From JBBATK01 sp044228685 (lineage in GTDB: Bacteria > Bacteroidota > Ignavibacteria > Kapaibacteriales > NICIL-2), in contig JBGAUL010000001.1 of NCBI GenBank assembly GCA_044228685.1, positions 248,001 to 312,000 on the forward strand: a stretch of 64,000 bases of DNA. The letters run 5' to 3'. Below the pieces are notes generated by a model that was not told where the DNA came from, made no database searches, and was given only the letters and a program-made list of their open reading frames with translations. This document shows, in pieces, positions 34,621 to 43,018 of this stretch. The stretch's first letter is position 1. Every line of letters begins with the position of its first letter. A program made the position numbers and the translations under genes.

Positions 34621-35370
34621 ATGAAACGCTTTGTCATTCGATTAGTTCAGTCATTGCTCGGTCTGAGAAGCTATCTCTACGTCTTTGCACGCTGGAAAGT
34701 CATGCGCTTTGAGCATGATGAACGCGAAAACAATCTGCGTTTTTTCATTCGGACTATTCTTCCACAAGCATCTGCCTCCGGTGTGTTTGTTGATGTTGGA
34801 TCTAATATCGGCGTTACCGCTGCAGCAGTTCTTCGTCACACGCCGCTCAATCTCGTCTGTGTCGAACCGGTTCCCATCAACGCTGATACTATTCGTCGCA
34901 TCATGCAGCATTTCGGTTTTAGCTCGCGTGTTGAGTTGGTGCAGAGTGCAGTGGGTGAGGAGTCGGGCGAGATCAGCATGACCATGCCTAATCATGGTGG
35001 GGCACGTCAGAGCGGACTAAGTCATGTTTTGAAATCCGGCGAACAAGCAAGTGCTGAGGATGAAGTTATCTGCGTGCCATTGCGTACGCTCGATGATATT
35101 CTTCGCGGCAAGAAAGTCGTGGCAATGAAAATCGACGTCGAGAATTTCGAATACCCGGTGCTGTGTGGAGCTCGGACTATTCTGCGCGAGCAGCATCCGC
35201 CGTTGATCATCGAGCTCTGGGACAACCATGTGCGGAGCCAGTGTATTTCTTTGCTACAAGAACTTGGCTACAACGCATCAATTTTGAAAAACGGAAGTCT
35301 GCGTCCGGCGTCGGAAGCAACTTCGCACGATCTTGATTTTATCTTTCTTCCCCCACAATCCGCCAGCTGA
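34621..35370 (+). CDS. FkbM-family methyltransferase
   Basis: A 249-residue SAM-dependent methyltransferase. The FkbM domain lies at about 55-230. The SAM-binding loop is VFVDVGSNIGVTAAAVLRHTP, followed by LVCVEPVPINADTIRRIM (acidic residue after strand 2), and the conserved MKIDVENFEYPVLCGARTIL and PPLIIELWDNH motifs close the fold. Members methylate hydroxyl groups of sugars, lipids or secondary metabolites; the substrate is not known here. It lies 23 bp after the oxidoreductase gene, and co-transcription is likely. Confidence 0.88.
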   Translation: MKRFVIRLVQSLLGLRSYLYVFARWKVMRFEHDERENNLRFFIRTILPQASASGVFVDVGSNIGVTAAAVLRHTPLNLVCVEPVPINADTIRRIMQHFGFSSRVELVQSAVGEESGEISMTMPNHGGARQSGLSHVLKSGEQASAEDEVICVPLRTLDDILRGKKVVAMKIDVENFEYPVLCGARTILREQHPPLIIELWDNHVRSQCISLLQELGYNASILKNGSLRPASEATSHDLDFIFLPPQSAS

Positions 35371-35463
35371 ACGACGAGTTGTCAGTGCGTGAGTCAATCA
35401 TGCACTTAACAACGACCACGACGCTTTTATTACTCATCACACTAGTACCGGAAACCACCATTC

Positions 35464-37353
35464 ATGAATCTCTTTTCAATCAACAACGTCGCCAAAAGTT
35501 TCGAGCAGACACTGCTTTTCGAAGGTATTTCTTTTGGAATGGACGAAGGCGAGCGTGTTGGTTTGATCGGACGCAATGGCATTGGCAAGTCAACCTTGCT
35601 GCGCATCATTGCCGGTAAAGAAGTGGCTGATGAGGGAACCGTTGCCTTCAACAAAAGCATTCGCTTTGAATTCTTGGATCAGCTACCATTCTTTGAACGA
35701 CACTTGGATGTGTTGGGATTGGTGATGTCGGGTCGCGAGCAAGACCACGCCATGCTCCTGCGTCATGCCGAACTCTGCGCCATGAGCTCGCACACTCCGG
35801 AGCAAGAAGAAGAAATTCACACCTTAGCAAGCGCCATCGATGAGCGCAAAGGATGGCTTCTAGAGAGCTCTGCGCGAAGCTTTTTGCATTCGTTGGGAAT
35901 TCGAGATTTCAGTGCGGATGTTATGACACTCAGCGGCGGACAACGTAAACGCGTTGCCATTGCACGCACCTTATTGTCAGAACCTGATCTCATGATTCTC
36001 GATGAGCCGACTAATCACTTGGATGCAGGAATTGTGCAGTGGCTGCAGGATGAAATACAACGTCGCGCTAAAGCACTTTTACTTGTTACGCACGATCGCT
36101 ATTTCCTCGACTCAGTGTCGCAGCGCATTGTGGAGTTGGATCGCAAGCGACTCTACAGTTTCGAGGGTAATTACGAACGCTATCTGGAACGTAAGGAGTT
36201 GATGATTGCCAGTGATGAGGCGACGGCCGTACACGACAGAAACAAGCTTCGTCGCGAACTGGCTTGGTTGCAGAGAGGCGCGAAGGCTCGTCGCACCAAA
36301 CAACAGAGTCGTATCAACTGGATCGAGAAGATGCAGGTTGATAAGGCAGGTCCTGAGCAACGAGACATTGAAATCGAAGTCGGCTCAGTCTTCCTGGGCG
36401 GCCGCGTCATTGATGCCTACAATCTCTCTAAAAGTGTTGGCGACAAGGTGCTGTTTCGTGATTTCAACTACAGTGCCGCGCCGGGAGATAAGATTGGATT
36501 TATCGGACCAAACGGAAGCGGTAAGACGACGCTGCTGAATATTCTCAGTGGACAGCTCGAAGCCGACAGCGGAAATGTGCGCATTGGCGACACCGTCAAG
36601 ATCGGTTTCTTCCGTCAAGAACTCACTCACCTTGCACCAACTCAAACGGTCATTGGTGCTATGCGTGAAGTAGCAGAATACGTCGACACCGGCGTAGGAC
36701 GTGAGCGCTACATCACTGCTCGTGAAATGCTCGAGCGTTTTCGTTTTCCTCCGCAACGTCATGCCTCGCGCATCGAAACCCTCAGCGGTGGTGAACGACG
36801 TCGTTTGGAACTCTGTCGCATCCTCATGGCAAATCCCAATGTGCTCATGCTCGATGAGCCCACCAATGACTTTGATCTTGCGACGCTTTCAGCACTCGAA
36901 GAATATCTGCAATACTTCAAAGGCGTGCTCCTGGTTGTCTCGCACGACAGAGCATTCTTAGATGCAACCGTCGGCTTCGTATATGCATTTGAAGCTAACG
37001 GAACAATCAAACAATACCCCGGCAATTACAGCACTTATCTCGAAGCCATTGAGCAGAAGCGCAATGAAGTTGTGCCGGTGGAACAGGGTGTGAGTGAAGC
37101 GCCTTTAGAGAAGAAGCCGAAGTCGGTGAAGAAAGGGTTGAGTTACAAAGAGACTAAAGAACTTAGTGAACTCGAGCAGCGCATGGAGAGTCTGTCGAGC
37201 GAACAAAAAACTGTTGAAGCAGAACTCGGCACCGGTACAAGTTCTCACACGCGACTCCTTGAGCTGAGTCAGCGATTGCACGAGCTTGTGCAAGAACAAG
37301 AAACAGCGATGCAGCGCTGGATGGAATTAGAAGAAAAGCGAATGGCGGAGTAG
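35464..37353 (+). CDS. ABC-F family ATPase (Uup-like)
   Basis: A 629-residue protein with two ABC ATPase domains in one chain and no membrane segment. Domain 1 (about 1-245) has Walker A GRNGIGKST, signature LSGGQRKRVAIA and Walker B LMILDEPTNHLD. Domain 2 (about 315-535) has GPNGSGKTT, LSGGERRRLELC and VLMLDEPTNDFD. They are joined by the ABC-F linker helices (about 245-310, LAWLQRGAKARRTKQQSRI). A charged coiled coil closes the protein (about 560-629), as in the Uup group. ABC-F proteins act on ribosomes to relieve stalling or to protect against antibiotics, and Uup also binds DNA. The start ATG 35464 follows a short intergenic region. Confidence 0.93.
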   Translation: MNLFSINNVAKSFEQTLLFEGISFGMDEGERVGLIGRNGIGKSTLLRIIAGKEVADEGTVAFNKSIRFEFLDQLPFFERHLDVLGLVMSGREQDHAMLLRHAELCAMSSHTPEQEEEIHTLASAIDERKGWLLESSARSFLHSLGIRDFSADVMTLSGGQRKRVAIARTLLSEPDLMILDEPTNHLDAGIVQWLQDEIQRRAKALLLVTHDRYFLDSVSQRIVELDRKRLYSFEGNYERYLERKELMIASDEATAVHDRNKLRRELAWLQRGAKARRTKQQSRINWIEKMQVDKAGPEQRDIEIEVGSVFLGGRVIDAYNLSKSVGDKVLFRDFNYSAAPGDKIGFIGPNGSGKTTLLNILSGQLEADSGNVRIGDTVKIGFFRQELTHLAPTQTVIGAMREVAEYVDTGVGRERYITAREMLERFRFPPQRHASRIETLSGGERRRLELCRILMANPNVLMLDEPTNDFDLATLSALEEYLQYFKGVLLVVSHDRAFLDATVGFVYAFEANGTIKQYPGNYSTYLEAIEQKRNEVVPVEQGVSEAPLEKKPKSVKKGLSYKETKELSELEQRMESLSSEQKTVEAELGTGTSSHTRLLELSQRLHELVQEQETAMQRWMELEEKRMAE

Positions 37354-37498
37354 TGTAGGCTGGGTACAGACAGTGGCGTTTGAGTCGAGTCCGATCGCGC
37401 TCTTATTAGGCCATGCAGAAAACTGCAAGAGGGGATAATCAGTGAACACATCCTGTGTATTTTGAGTTCAGGGATTGACGATTAATACAGGGGATACT

Positions 37499-38803
37499 AT
37501 GAACTCACGTCGCGCATTTCTCTCACTTCTTTCCGGAACCGGTCTAGCCACATTAAATGTGCGAGCTATGCCTGAGCTCATCGAGCGCATTTCCGCGGCG
37601 ATGGGACAAATGAGTCCGGATGAGCTTGCACTTGATGAGTCTTTTTGGCTTAATGTTCAGCAAGCTTTTGATGTTGATCGCTCCATCATCAACCTCAACA
37701 ACGGCGGGGTGAGTCCTGCACCGCGTGTCGTCATTGATGCCTACAAACAATATCTCGATCAAAGCAACACCGCACCCTCATTCACCATGTGGCGTCATCT
37801 CGAACCTAACGTCGAACACGTGCGCAACGGTGTAGCACGGTTGTTTGGAGTGGATGCGGAGGAGATTGCAATCACGCGTAATGCGAGTGAGTCGCTTGAG
37901 ACTCTGCAATTGGGAATGGATCTCAAAGCGGGCGATGAGATTGTCACGACCTCGCAAGATTATCCTCGCATGCTCACTACCTGGGAGCAGCGCGTACGGC
38001 GCGACGGCGTTGTGTTGAAGAAGGTCGATTATCCGGTGCCACTGGTTGATCACGATGATTACGTGAATGCAATTGAGAAAGCAATCACGTCAAAGACGAA
38101 GGTCATACTCGTCTCGCATGTATGCTTCATGACCGGACAAATCTTACCCATCGCACGCATCACCGCCCTGGCACGCGAAAAGAACATCGAGTGCATTGTT
38201 GATGGTGCGCATGCTTTCATGCAGTTTCCGTTTAAGCGTGAAGACTTAGGATGTGATTATTACGGGGTGAGTTTGCATAAGTGGACTTGTGGTCCGATTG
38301 GAACGGGCATGCTCTACGTGCGCAAAGACAAAATCAAAAACATCTGGCCTTTGATGGCAGCGGCAAAAGAGCAAGACGAGAACATCCGCAAGTTTGAAGA
38401 GATTGGAACACATCCTGCAGCTGTGCACAATGCGCTGGGTGCTGCGATAATGTTCAATGAGATTTTGGGAGTTGAGCGGAAGGCAGCCCGATTCCGAGCC
38501 CTGCATCGTCGGTGGACCTCCCGTTTGTCGCACTACGACAACGTCAAATTCATGTCCAACATCAAAGACGAGAAGAACTGGTGCGGCATAATTGTGGTGA
38601 ACATTGACGGGATGGATCTTGACAAGATGCAGAATTACCTCTTTGACAAGCATCGCATTTTTACGGTCGGAATTAGTCATGCCCAGTTCAAAGGACTCCG
38701 CATTACGCCTACGGTCTACACCCGCGCATCCGAGATCGACGAGTTTGCGGACGTGATGGAAAACATTGCCAAAGGCAACGTCAAAGAGTGCAAGAAAAGC
38801 TAA
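37499..38803 (+). CDS. Tat-exported class V aminotransferase-fold enzyme
   Basis: A 434-residue PLP enzyme with a twin-arginine-type leader (SRRAFLSLLSGTGLATLNVRA). The fold-type I class V domain runs over the rest (about 60-430). It contains INLNNGGVSPAPRVV, AITRNASESLETLQLG, IVDGAHAFMQFPF (Asp binding the PLP ring nitrogen) and GVSLHKWTCGPIGTGMLYVRK with the Schiff-base lysine. The family includes cysteine desulfurases, isopenicillin-N epimerase-like enzymes and others; the substrate cannot be named. An exported PLP enzyme is unusual, but the same combination occurs in related annotated proteins. ATG 37499 is preceded by AGGGG, which settles the start over 37475. The next gene also has a Tat leader. 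Confidence 0.88.
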   Translation: MNSRRAFLSLLSGTGLATLNVRAMPELIERISAAMGQMSPDELALDESFWLNVQQAFDVDRSIINLNNGGVSPAPRVVIDAYKQYLDQSNTAPSFTMWRHLEPNVEHVRNGVARLFGVDAEEIAITRNASESLETLQLGMDLKAGDEIVTTSQDYPRMLTTWEQRVRRDGVVLKKVDYPVPLVDHDDYVNAIEKAITSKTKVILVSHVCFMTGQILPIARITALAREKNIECIVDGAHAFMQFPFKREDLGCDYYGVSLHKWTCGPIGTGMLYVRKDKIKNIWPLMAAAKEQDENIRKFEEIGTHPAAVHNALGAAIMFNEILGVERKAARFRALHRRWTSRLSHYDNVKFMSNIKDEKNWCGIIVVNIDGMDLDKMQNYLFDKHRIFTVGISHAQFKGLRITPTVYTRASEIDEFADVMENIAKGNVKECKKS

Positions 38804-38923
38804 GCGACTTCGTCAACATTGTTTGATGTTCAGCGGTCATATGCAGGATCAACGAACGCTTATTCGTGGAATAACTTCCGCGCGAATCAGCAACAACTGC
38901 ATGACTAGTCTATTAGTTCGATC

Positions 38924-40051
38924 ATGAAAACGACCAGAAGAAGACTCTTAAAAAGTTTACCGACATTGGCTTTGGGCGCCACGTCACTGCGATTATCTGC
39001 AGCCGACAGTGCTTATGGCATTAGCGAAGCCACATCGCGATTGACCGTCGGTTATCGTTCAAACACTGCGTTGCCGACCATTCTTGCGGATTGGAGAGGT
39101 ACGCCGGTTGACGACTCGGGACGTTTTGTGAATCATGAATTTCCTCACGACAACAACATCTTTCGTTTCATCGATTGGCAGACAAAAGAGAAGTCAACTA
39201 GAAAAGAGAAGAAGAACGATCCCTTCCGCGTCCGTGTGGAGCGTGACCGTTCCTTTCTCTCCACCGACCGTGATTGTTTGGTCTGGTTTGGTCATGCGAG
39301 CTTTTACATCCGCGTCGGTGGCGTCAGTTTCATGACCGATCCTGTGTTCGGCAACATTTTCATGCGCGACCGAATTCCTTCGCTCCCTGTCTCGCCCGAG
39401 TATCTGAGCAATCTCGATGCGATTCTCTTGAGTCATGTGCATATGGATCACGCTGATGAGCCAAGCATGACATATCTGCGTAAGCGCAATCTTCAGAGTC
39501 ATTACTTCTGTGGATTAGGTGCCAGCGAGTTGATAAATGATTGGACCGGCTCGACGCATGTTCAGGAAGCAGGGTGGTTTCAACAGTATGACACGACGCA
39601 GTTCCGTGGTGGACGAGATGAAGTGCAAGTGTTTTACCTGCCGGCGCGCCATTGGTCACGTCGAGGCGTGTTTGATGAGAACAAACAACTCTGGGGTTCA
39701 TTTGTCATCAAGAGTCCTTCCAAAACCATCTTCTGGGGAGGCGATTCCGGCTTCGGTTCTCACTTTGCCGAGGTTGGCAAGCTCTTTCCCTCAATCGATG
39801 TCTGTATTGCCGGTGTAGGCGCTTATAAACCTGAGTGGTTTATGGGTCAGAACCATACATCACCCCGCGATGCCGTCCGCGCAGCCGACGCCATGGCAGC
39901 AAAAACATTCATACCAATGCACTACGGCACATTTGATCTCGGTGATGAGGCGCCCGGCGACTCAGTCCGCGATCTCGAAAAGATCAGAAATTCCAATCTA
40001 GCCAAGTGCGAAATCCGCATTCCGAATATTGGTGAGATTGTGTGGTTGTAG
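38924..40051 (+). CDS. Tat-exported metallo-beta-lactamase-fold hydrolase (NAPE-PLD-like)
   Basis: A 375-residue protein with an N-terminal twin-arginine leader (MKTTRRRLLKSLPTLALGATSLRLSA) and an MBL domain (about 100-370). Metal-binding motif 2, SHVHMDHAD, is complete (HxHxDH). LVWFGHASFYIRVGGVSFMTDPVF, LPARHWSRRG, IFWGGDSGFGSHF and FIPMHYGTFDL are typical of the NAPE-phospholipase D/UlaG-like branch that hydrolyses phosphodiester or lactone bonds. It would act in the periplasm. The gene follows the other Tat substrate by 120 bp in the same direction; whether they act on the same pathway is not known. Confidence 0.88.
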   Translation: MKTTRRRLLKSLPTLALGATSLRLSAADSAYGISEATSRLTVGYRSNTALPTILADWRGTPVDDSGRFVNHEFPHDNNIFRFIDWQTKEKSTRKEKKNDPFRVRVERDRSFLSTDRDCLVWFGHASFYIRVGGVSFMTDPVFGNIFMRDRIPSLPVSPEYLSNLDAILLSHVHMDHADEPSMTYLRKRNLQSHYFCGLGASELINDWTGSTHVQEAGWFQQYDTTQFRGGRDEVQVFYLPARHWSRRGVFDENKQLWGSFVIKSPSKTIFWGGDSGFGSHFAEVGKLFPSIDVCIAGVGAYKPEWFMGQNHTSPRDAVRAADAMAAKTFIPMHYGTFDLGDEAPGDSVRDLEKIRNSNLAKCEIRIPNIGEIVWL

Positions 40052-40199
40052 GGAGCGTAAAAGTGTTAGAAATGTAAAGGTAGTGTCGATTGCGAACAAA
40101 AAGATTGAGCTCATAAAGAGTGAGTTTTAGTCGCATCCTCAGACAATTGACGACACAAATGAATCCCCGAGATGCGGCGGTCATCGTGCAAAAAAAAAA

Positions 40200-41243
40200 T
40201 CAACTCAGTTTGTGAAACTCCAAATCGAACGACCAATCCAACAGCTGAAGTTGGGTTTTAAGTTGCTGTACATTATTAAGTAAGTTCTCAAAAGAGGGCT
40301 TTTGTACATCGTAGATCATTTCTTGCATCATACGCGAGTAATCTGCGCGCCATAGGTGTAAAATTTCTTCCGGTGGCACAGGATTTAGGGTTTTAGGATG
40401 ATGTGTGTTGTAGTCAATTCTGGCAATTCTTGAATACGCATGACGATGAGCAACAATTGATTGGTAGAGGTTCTTGTCATTGAGTGCCTTTTCTGCGATG
40501 CCGGCTTTGCTAAGATGATAAATGTCGTAAAGATGACGGCTCAGTCTATCCACTCTTCTCTTTCGTTCCGGACGCTGAAACTCTTCATGTAACAAGAAGA
40601 GCTTTTCTAGAAAGGTACGCTCGGGAATTGCGGTAGTCACTTCGATAAAGGGTTGAGTAAAAGATCGGTCCGTGTATAACTCATCTACCATCGAACCAAA
40701 GCGTTGACGTGAGTATAGGCCTCGCATTGATCTACTGCTAATCTCTATTTGCACCTTGGGTAAGATGTATGCGCTCGCCGTCTGAATCACACTTGAATAA
40801 TAAACTTCGACAATTCTGGGATCCTGGTCGCTCGAGCCGTTGTCAATAAGATTGTACTGTAACTCGTGAAAACCTCGTGCTTCAATTTCCCTTTGCAACT
40901 GCGTGTAAAAGGTTTCAGCAATGTAGTTCCCTGCTACTTTTCGAAGTTTGGATATTTGATTATTTGAGTGACCAGCATCAATGAAGCCAAAGAACTCACG
41001 GTCAATAGCTAGGTCGATATCTTCTGAAAAACGGTAAATGAGCTTCCATGCTTTGCTCAGCGAAGTGCCACCTTTGAAAATTAAGTGCTGCGCCAGGTCC
41101 ATCTGAAAAATGATACCAAGGACGGTGCATACCCACCAATCCTTTTCTACTGCAAAAGCAGTCAAACCTAACGCAGTGGCAGCGGCGCTAAATATCTCAG
41201 CCTTCTCATTTCTGTCAATGCTATAGAAATCAACTCCGGACAT
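40200..41243 (-). CDS. AbiEii/AbiGii-type nucleotidyltransferase toxin
   Basis: A 347-residue protein of the PF08843-type nucleotidyltransferase family. The catalytic signature GGTSLSKAW (residues 59-67) with SEDIDLAI (Asp75 and Asp77 as metal ligands) is intact. In characterised AbiE systems the toxin is a nucleotidyltransferase that stops growth (for example by acting on tRNA) and the partner protein both neutralises it and represses the operon. Here the upstream gene, overlapping by 14 bases, supplies the antitoxin. Codon use and A+T content look higher than in the flanking genes, and a run of A's sits at 40191-40199. Together with its position between unrelated housekeeping-type genes this suggests acquisition by transfer (inference). 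Confidence 0.9.
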   Translation of the reverse strand: MSGVDFYSIDRNEKAEIFSAAATALGLTAFAVEKDWWVCTVLGIIFQMDLAQHLIFKGGTSLSKAWKLIYRFSEDIDLAIDREFFGFIDAGHSNNQISKLRKVAGNYIAETFYTQLQREIEARGFHELQYNLIDNGSSDQDPRIVEVYYSSVIQTASAYILPKVQIEISSRSMRGLYSRQRFGSMVDELYTDRSFTQPFIEVTTAIPERTFLEKLFLLHEEFQRPERKRRVDRLSRHLYDIYHLSKAGIAEKALNDKNLYQSIVAHRHAYSRIARIDYNTHHPKTLNPVPPEEILHLWRADYSRMMQEMIYDVQKPSFENLLNNVQQLKTQLQLLDWSFDLEFHKLS

Positions 41244-41835
41244 GACTGAGTGCTTCCATCATTATTTTTTGAATCCACACAGGCGCTAATACTATATCAT
41301 GGACTAAGTCTCGTTGGTCTTCAGATCGGAGTAACTCAATGATTCTACGCTTCTCATTCGCATTCACTCTGCCATTGCCTATTTCTTTCAAGGCTTGTAT
41401 AACCAGCCGGCTTATTCTGCCCTTTGCAAGTAAGTTTTTTGGTATTGTTTTCTTCAAAATGACTGTTCGCCGACCTACTTTGATTTCACGCGGAGATCCA
41501 TCGGTAAGTAAGACTATGTTTACTGGAATCTGTGTACTCAAACCCAAAGCGAAGAGCGCATAACTACCGGTTGGTATTGTCCTCAGTCGATCGCGCTTAG
41601 CTATTGCCTCCGCAACTTCTTCAGCTGTAGGGTCAATCGTTCCGATAAACGCATTCTCTTTTGGACGCACATAAATCCCATGTGCAACACGTTTGATCAC
41701 TCCTTGTTTTTCAAGACGAAACAGCGATAGTCGTATAGATTCTGCTGAGCCAAGGTCACTAAAATCTGCAGCATATAATAGTTCGCCCTTAGGAAGGGTT
41801 TCTATTCGTTCGCGGATACTTTTCTCTATACTCAT
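41230..41835 (-). CDS. AbiEi/DUF6088-type antitoxin and transcriptional regulator
   Basis: A 201-residue protein of the AbiEi_4/DUF6088 kind. An N-terminal winged-helix domain (about 1-60: IRERIETLPKGELLYAADFSDLG, SIRLSLFRLEKQGVIKRVAHGIYVRP) is followed by the typical YALFALGLSTQIPVNIVLLTDGSPREIKVGRRTVILKKT segment. It is cytoplasmic and should neutralise the downstream nucleotidyltransferase. The gene starts at ATG 41835, with the toxin start overlapping its last 14 bases (translational coupling). An inverted repeat beginning 13 bases upstream (41848-41880) is a good candidate operator for autoregulation. Confidence 0.87.
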   Translation of the reverse strand: MSIEKSIRERIETLPKGELLYAADFSDLGSAESIRLSLFRLEKQGVIKRVAHGIYVRPKENAFIGTIDPTAEEVAEAIAKRDRLRTIPTGSYALFALGLSTQIPVNIVLLTDGSPREIKVGRRTVILKKTIPKNLLAKGRISRLVIQALKEIGNGRVNANEKRRIIELLRSEDQRDLVHDIVLAPVWIQKIMMEALSHVRS

Positions 41836-41847
41836 GGTACATCAATG

Positions 41848-41880
41848 TTTGTAACAAAAATACTACAAATATGTTACAAA
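41848..41880 (-). promoter_or_regulatory. Inverted-repeat operator candidate for the AbiE-like pair
   Basis: TTTGTAACA (41848-41856) is repeated inverted as TGTTACAAA (41872-41880), a perfect 9-bp pair with a 15-bp AT-rich spacer. It starts 13 bp before the antitoxin ATG on the minus strand, so it overlaps the expected promoter and leader. AbiEi-type antitoxins are known to repress their own operon by binding inverted repeats. Confidence 0.65.
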
Positions 41881-42127
41881 TGTTATAGAGTGAAATGATT
41901 TTGAGGCTGATTTTCAAAAAGAGAAATAGCGAAACTCGGCACCGATTGTGTTGGTCCAAAAAGTGTTGGCTTGGAACGCTGTTTAACACTTTCCCATCCG
42001 CTTTTTTCTTGAGTAGAGTGGCATCATAGTATAGATTTGCTACCCCATCGCTCAGGGAAACGAAGTCCTCCGCGGACCTCACAATCAACTCAAATCAGTC
42101 ACAGCGAGAAGTCAAACAGAGAACGAG

Positions 42128-42844
42128 ATGTCCCGATTTCTACGATCACTGTTTAAGCACATGACTGCGTCTGAATCTCCCGAGCCTCGCAAGCGCGATG
42201 CTCGTGTACAGATCATTCGCAAGAATGTCAAGCATGCCCGCATCATGGTTCATCATGATGGTCAGGTGCATTTTGTCGCGCCTCTTCGATACTCCGAAGA
42301 TCGCATACATCAGCTCGTGCAGAAGCATGCGCCGTGGATTGACAAGCAACGTCAGAAGTTCTCGACTCTTGCTCGCATTCGCCTGGAGCCCGGACAAATA
42401 CTATATCGGGGCAAAGTCTATCGCTTTGTGCGCAAGGCCGCACTTGGAGAAGAAGTCTACATTTATCCTGAGCATTCTATCATTTGTTCCGGCGTAGATC
42501 TAGTCAATCCAACTATTCTTGATGAATGGTATCGTAGCGAAGCCAAGCGAATCATTGCCCGTCGCATCGACTTGCTGGCTGAGCGATTTAATCTTCCCTA
42601 CACCAAACTGCGCGTGACCAGTCCGAAGAGTATTTGGGGTAGCTGTACTGCAAAACATGTGATCTCCGTCAACTGGCGACTCATCAAAGCACCTGCCTTT
42701 GTCTTGGACTATCTGCTTCTTCACGAATTGGTTCATACTGAAGTCGCAGATCACAGCACAAGATTTTGGAATCGGGTTGCCAAGGTCTGTCCACGCTATG
42801 AAGAAGCCGTCCAGTGGCTTAAAACCTATGGACGTTGGATCTAA
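42128..42844 (+). CDS. YgjP-like (M48/SprT-related) zinc metallopeptidase
   Basis: A 238-residue protein of the YgjP/DUF45 family. The zinc site is H199-ELV-H203 with a third ligand H209 in VADHSTRFW. Upstream is the conserved TSPKSIWGSCTAKHVISVNWRLIKAP, and the end RYEEAVQWLKTYGRW is typical. A basic N-terminal ~24 residues (SESPEPRKRDARV) extends the usual start. Members are small soluble metalloproteins of uncertain substrate. It follows the AbiE-type locus on the opposite strand and precedes the sigma-54 promoter of flhB by about 115 bp. Confidence 0.88.
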   Translation: MSRFLRSLFKHMTASESPEPRKRDARVQIIRKNVKHARIMVHHDGQVHFVAPLRYSEDRIHQLVQKHAPWIDKQRQKFSTLARIRLEPGQILYRGKVYRFVRKAALGEEVYIYPEHSIICSGVDLVNPTILDEWYRSEAKRIIARRIDLLAERFNLPYTKLRVTSPKSIWGSCTAKHVISVNWRLIKAPAFVLDYLLLHELVHTEVADHSTRFWNRVAKVCPRYEEAVQWLKTYGRWI

Positions 42845-42905
42845 GATTCCCATCTAGACCAGGTATTAAGCAGTTCTTTCGACGCCAATTCTCCTCAGCC
42901 TCATT

Positions 42906-42918
42906 TTTCTGACAGAAA
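42906..42918. promoter_or_regulatory. Palindrome upstream of the flhB sigma-54 promoter
   Basis: TTTCTG-A-CAGAAA is a perfect 13-bp dyad centred about 75 bp upstream of the expected start of flhB transcription, a position where activators of sigma-54 promoters bind. The match to a specific activator is not known, and the assignment is tentative. Confidence 0.35.
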
Positions 42919-42960
42919 TCCTCAATTTTTATTCAAAAAACTAGCTTTTCGAGTCGGCTT

Positions 42961-42976
42961 TGGCACTGTGCTTGCA
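42961..42976 (+). promoter_or_regulatory. Sigma-54 (-24/-12) promoter of flhB
   Basis: TGGCAC (42961-42966), five bases (TGTGC), TTGCA (42972-42976) gives the same perfect -24/-12 element as found before fliH, with the same spacing. The predicted start is near 42987, and a ribosome-binding AGGA (43007-43010) follows before ATG 43019. Confidence 0.87.
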
Positions 42977-43018
42977 TGTTATAGATGAATAACCAAGCAG
43001 GCCTGCAGGAAGCAGTCG

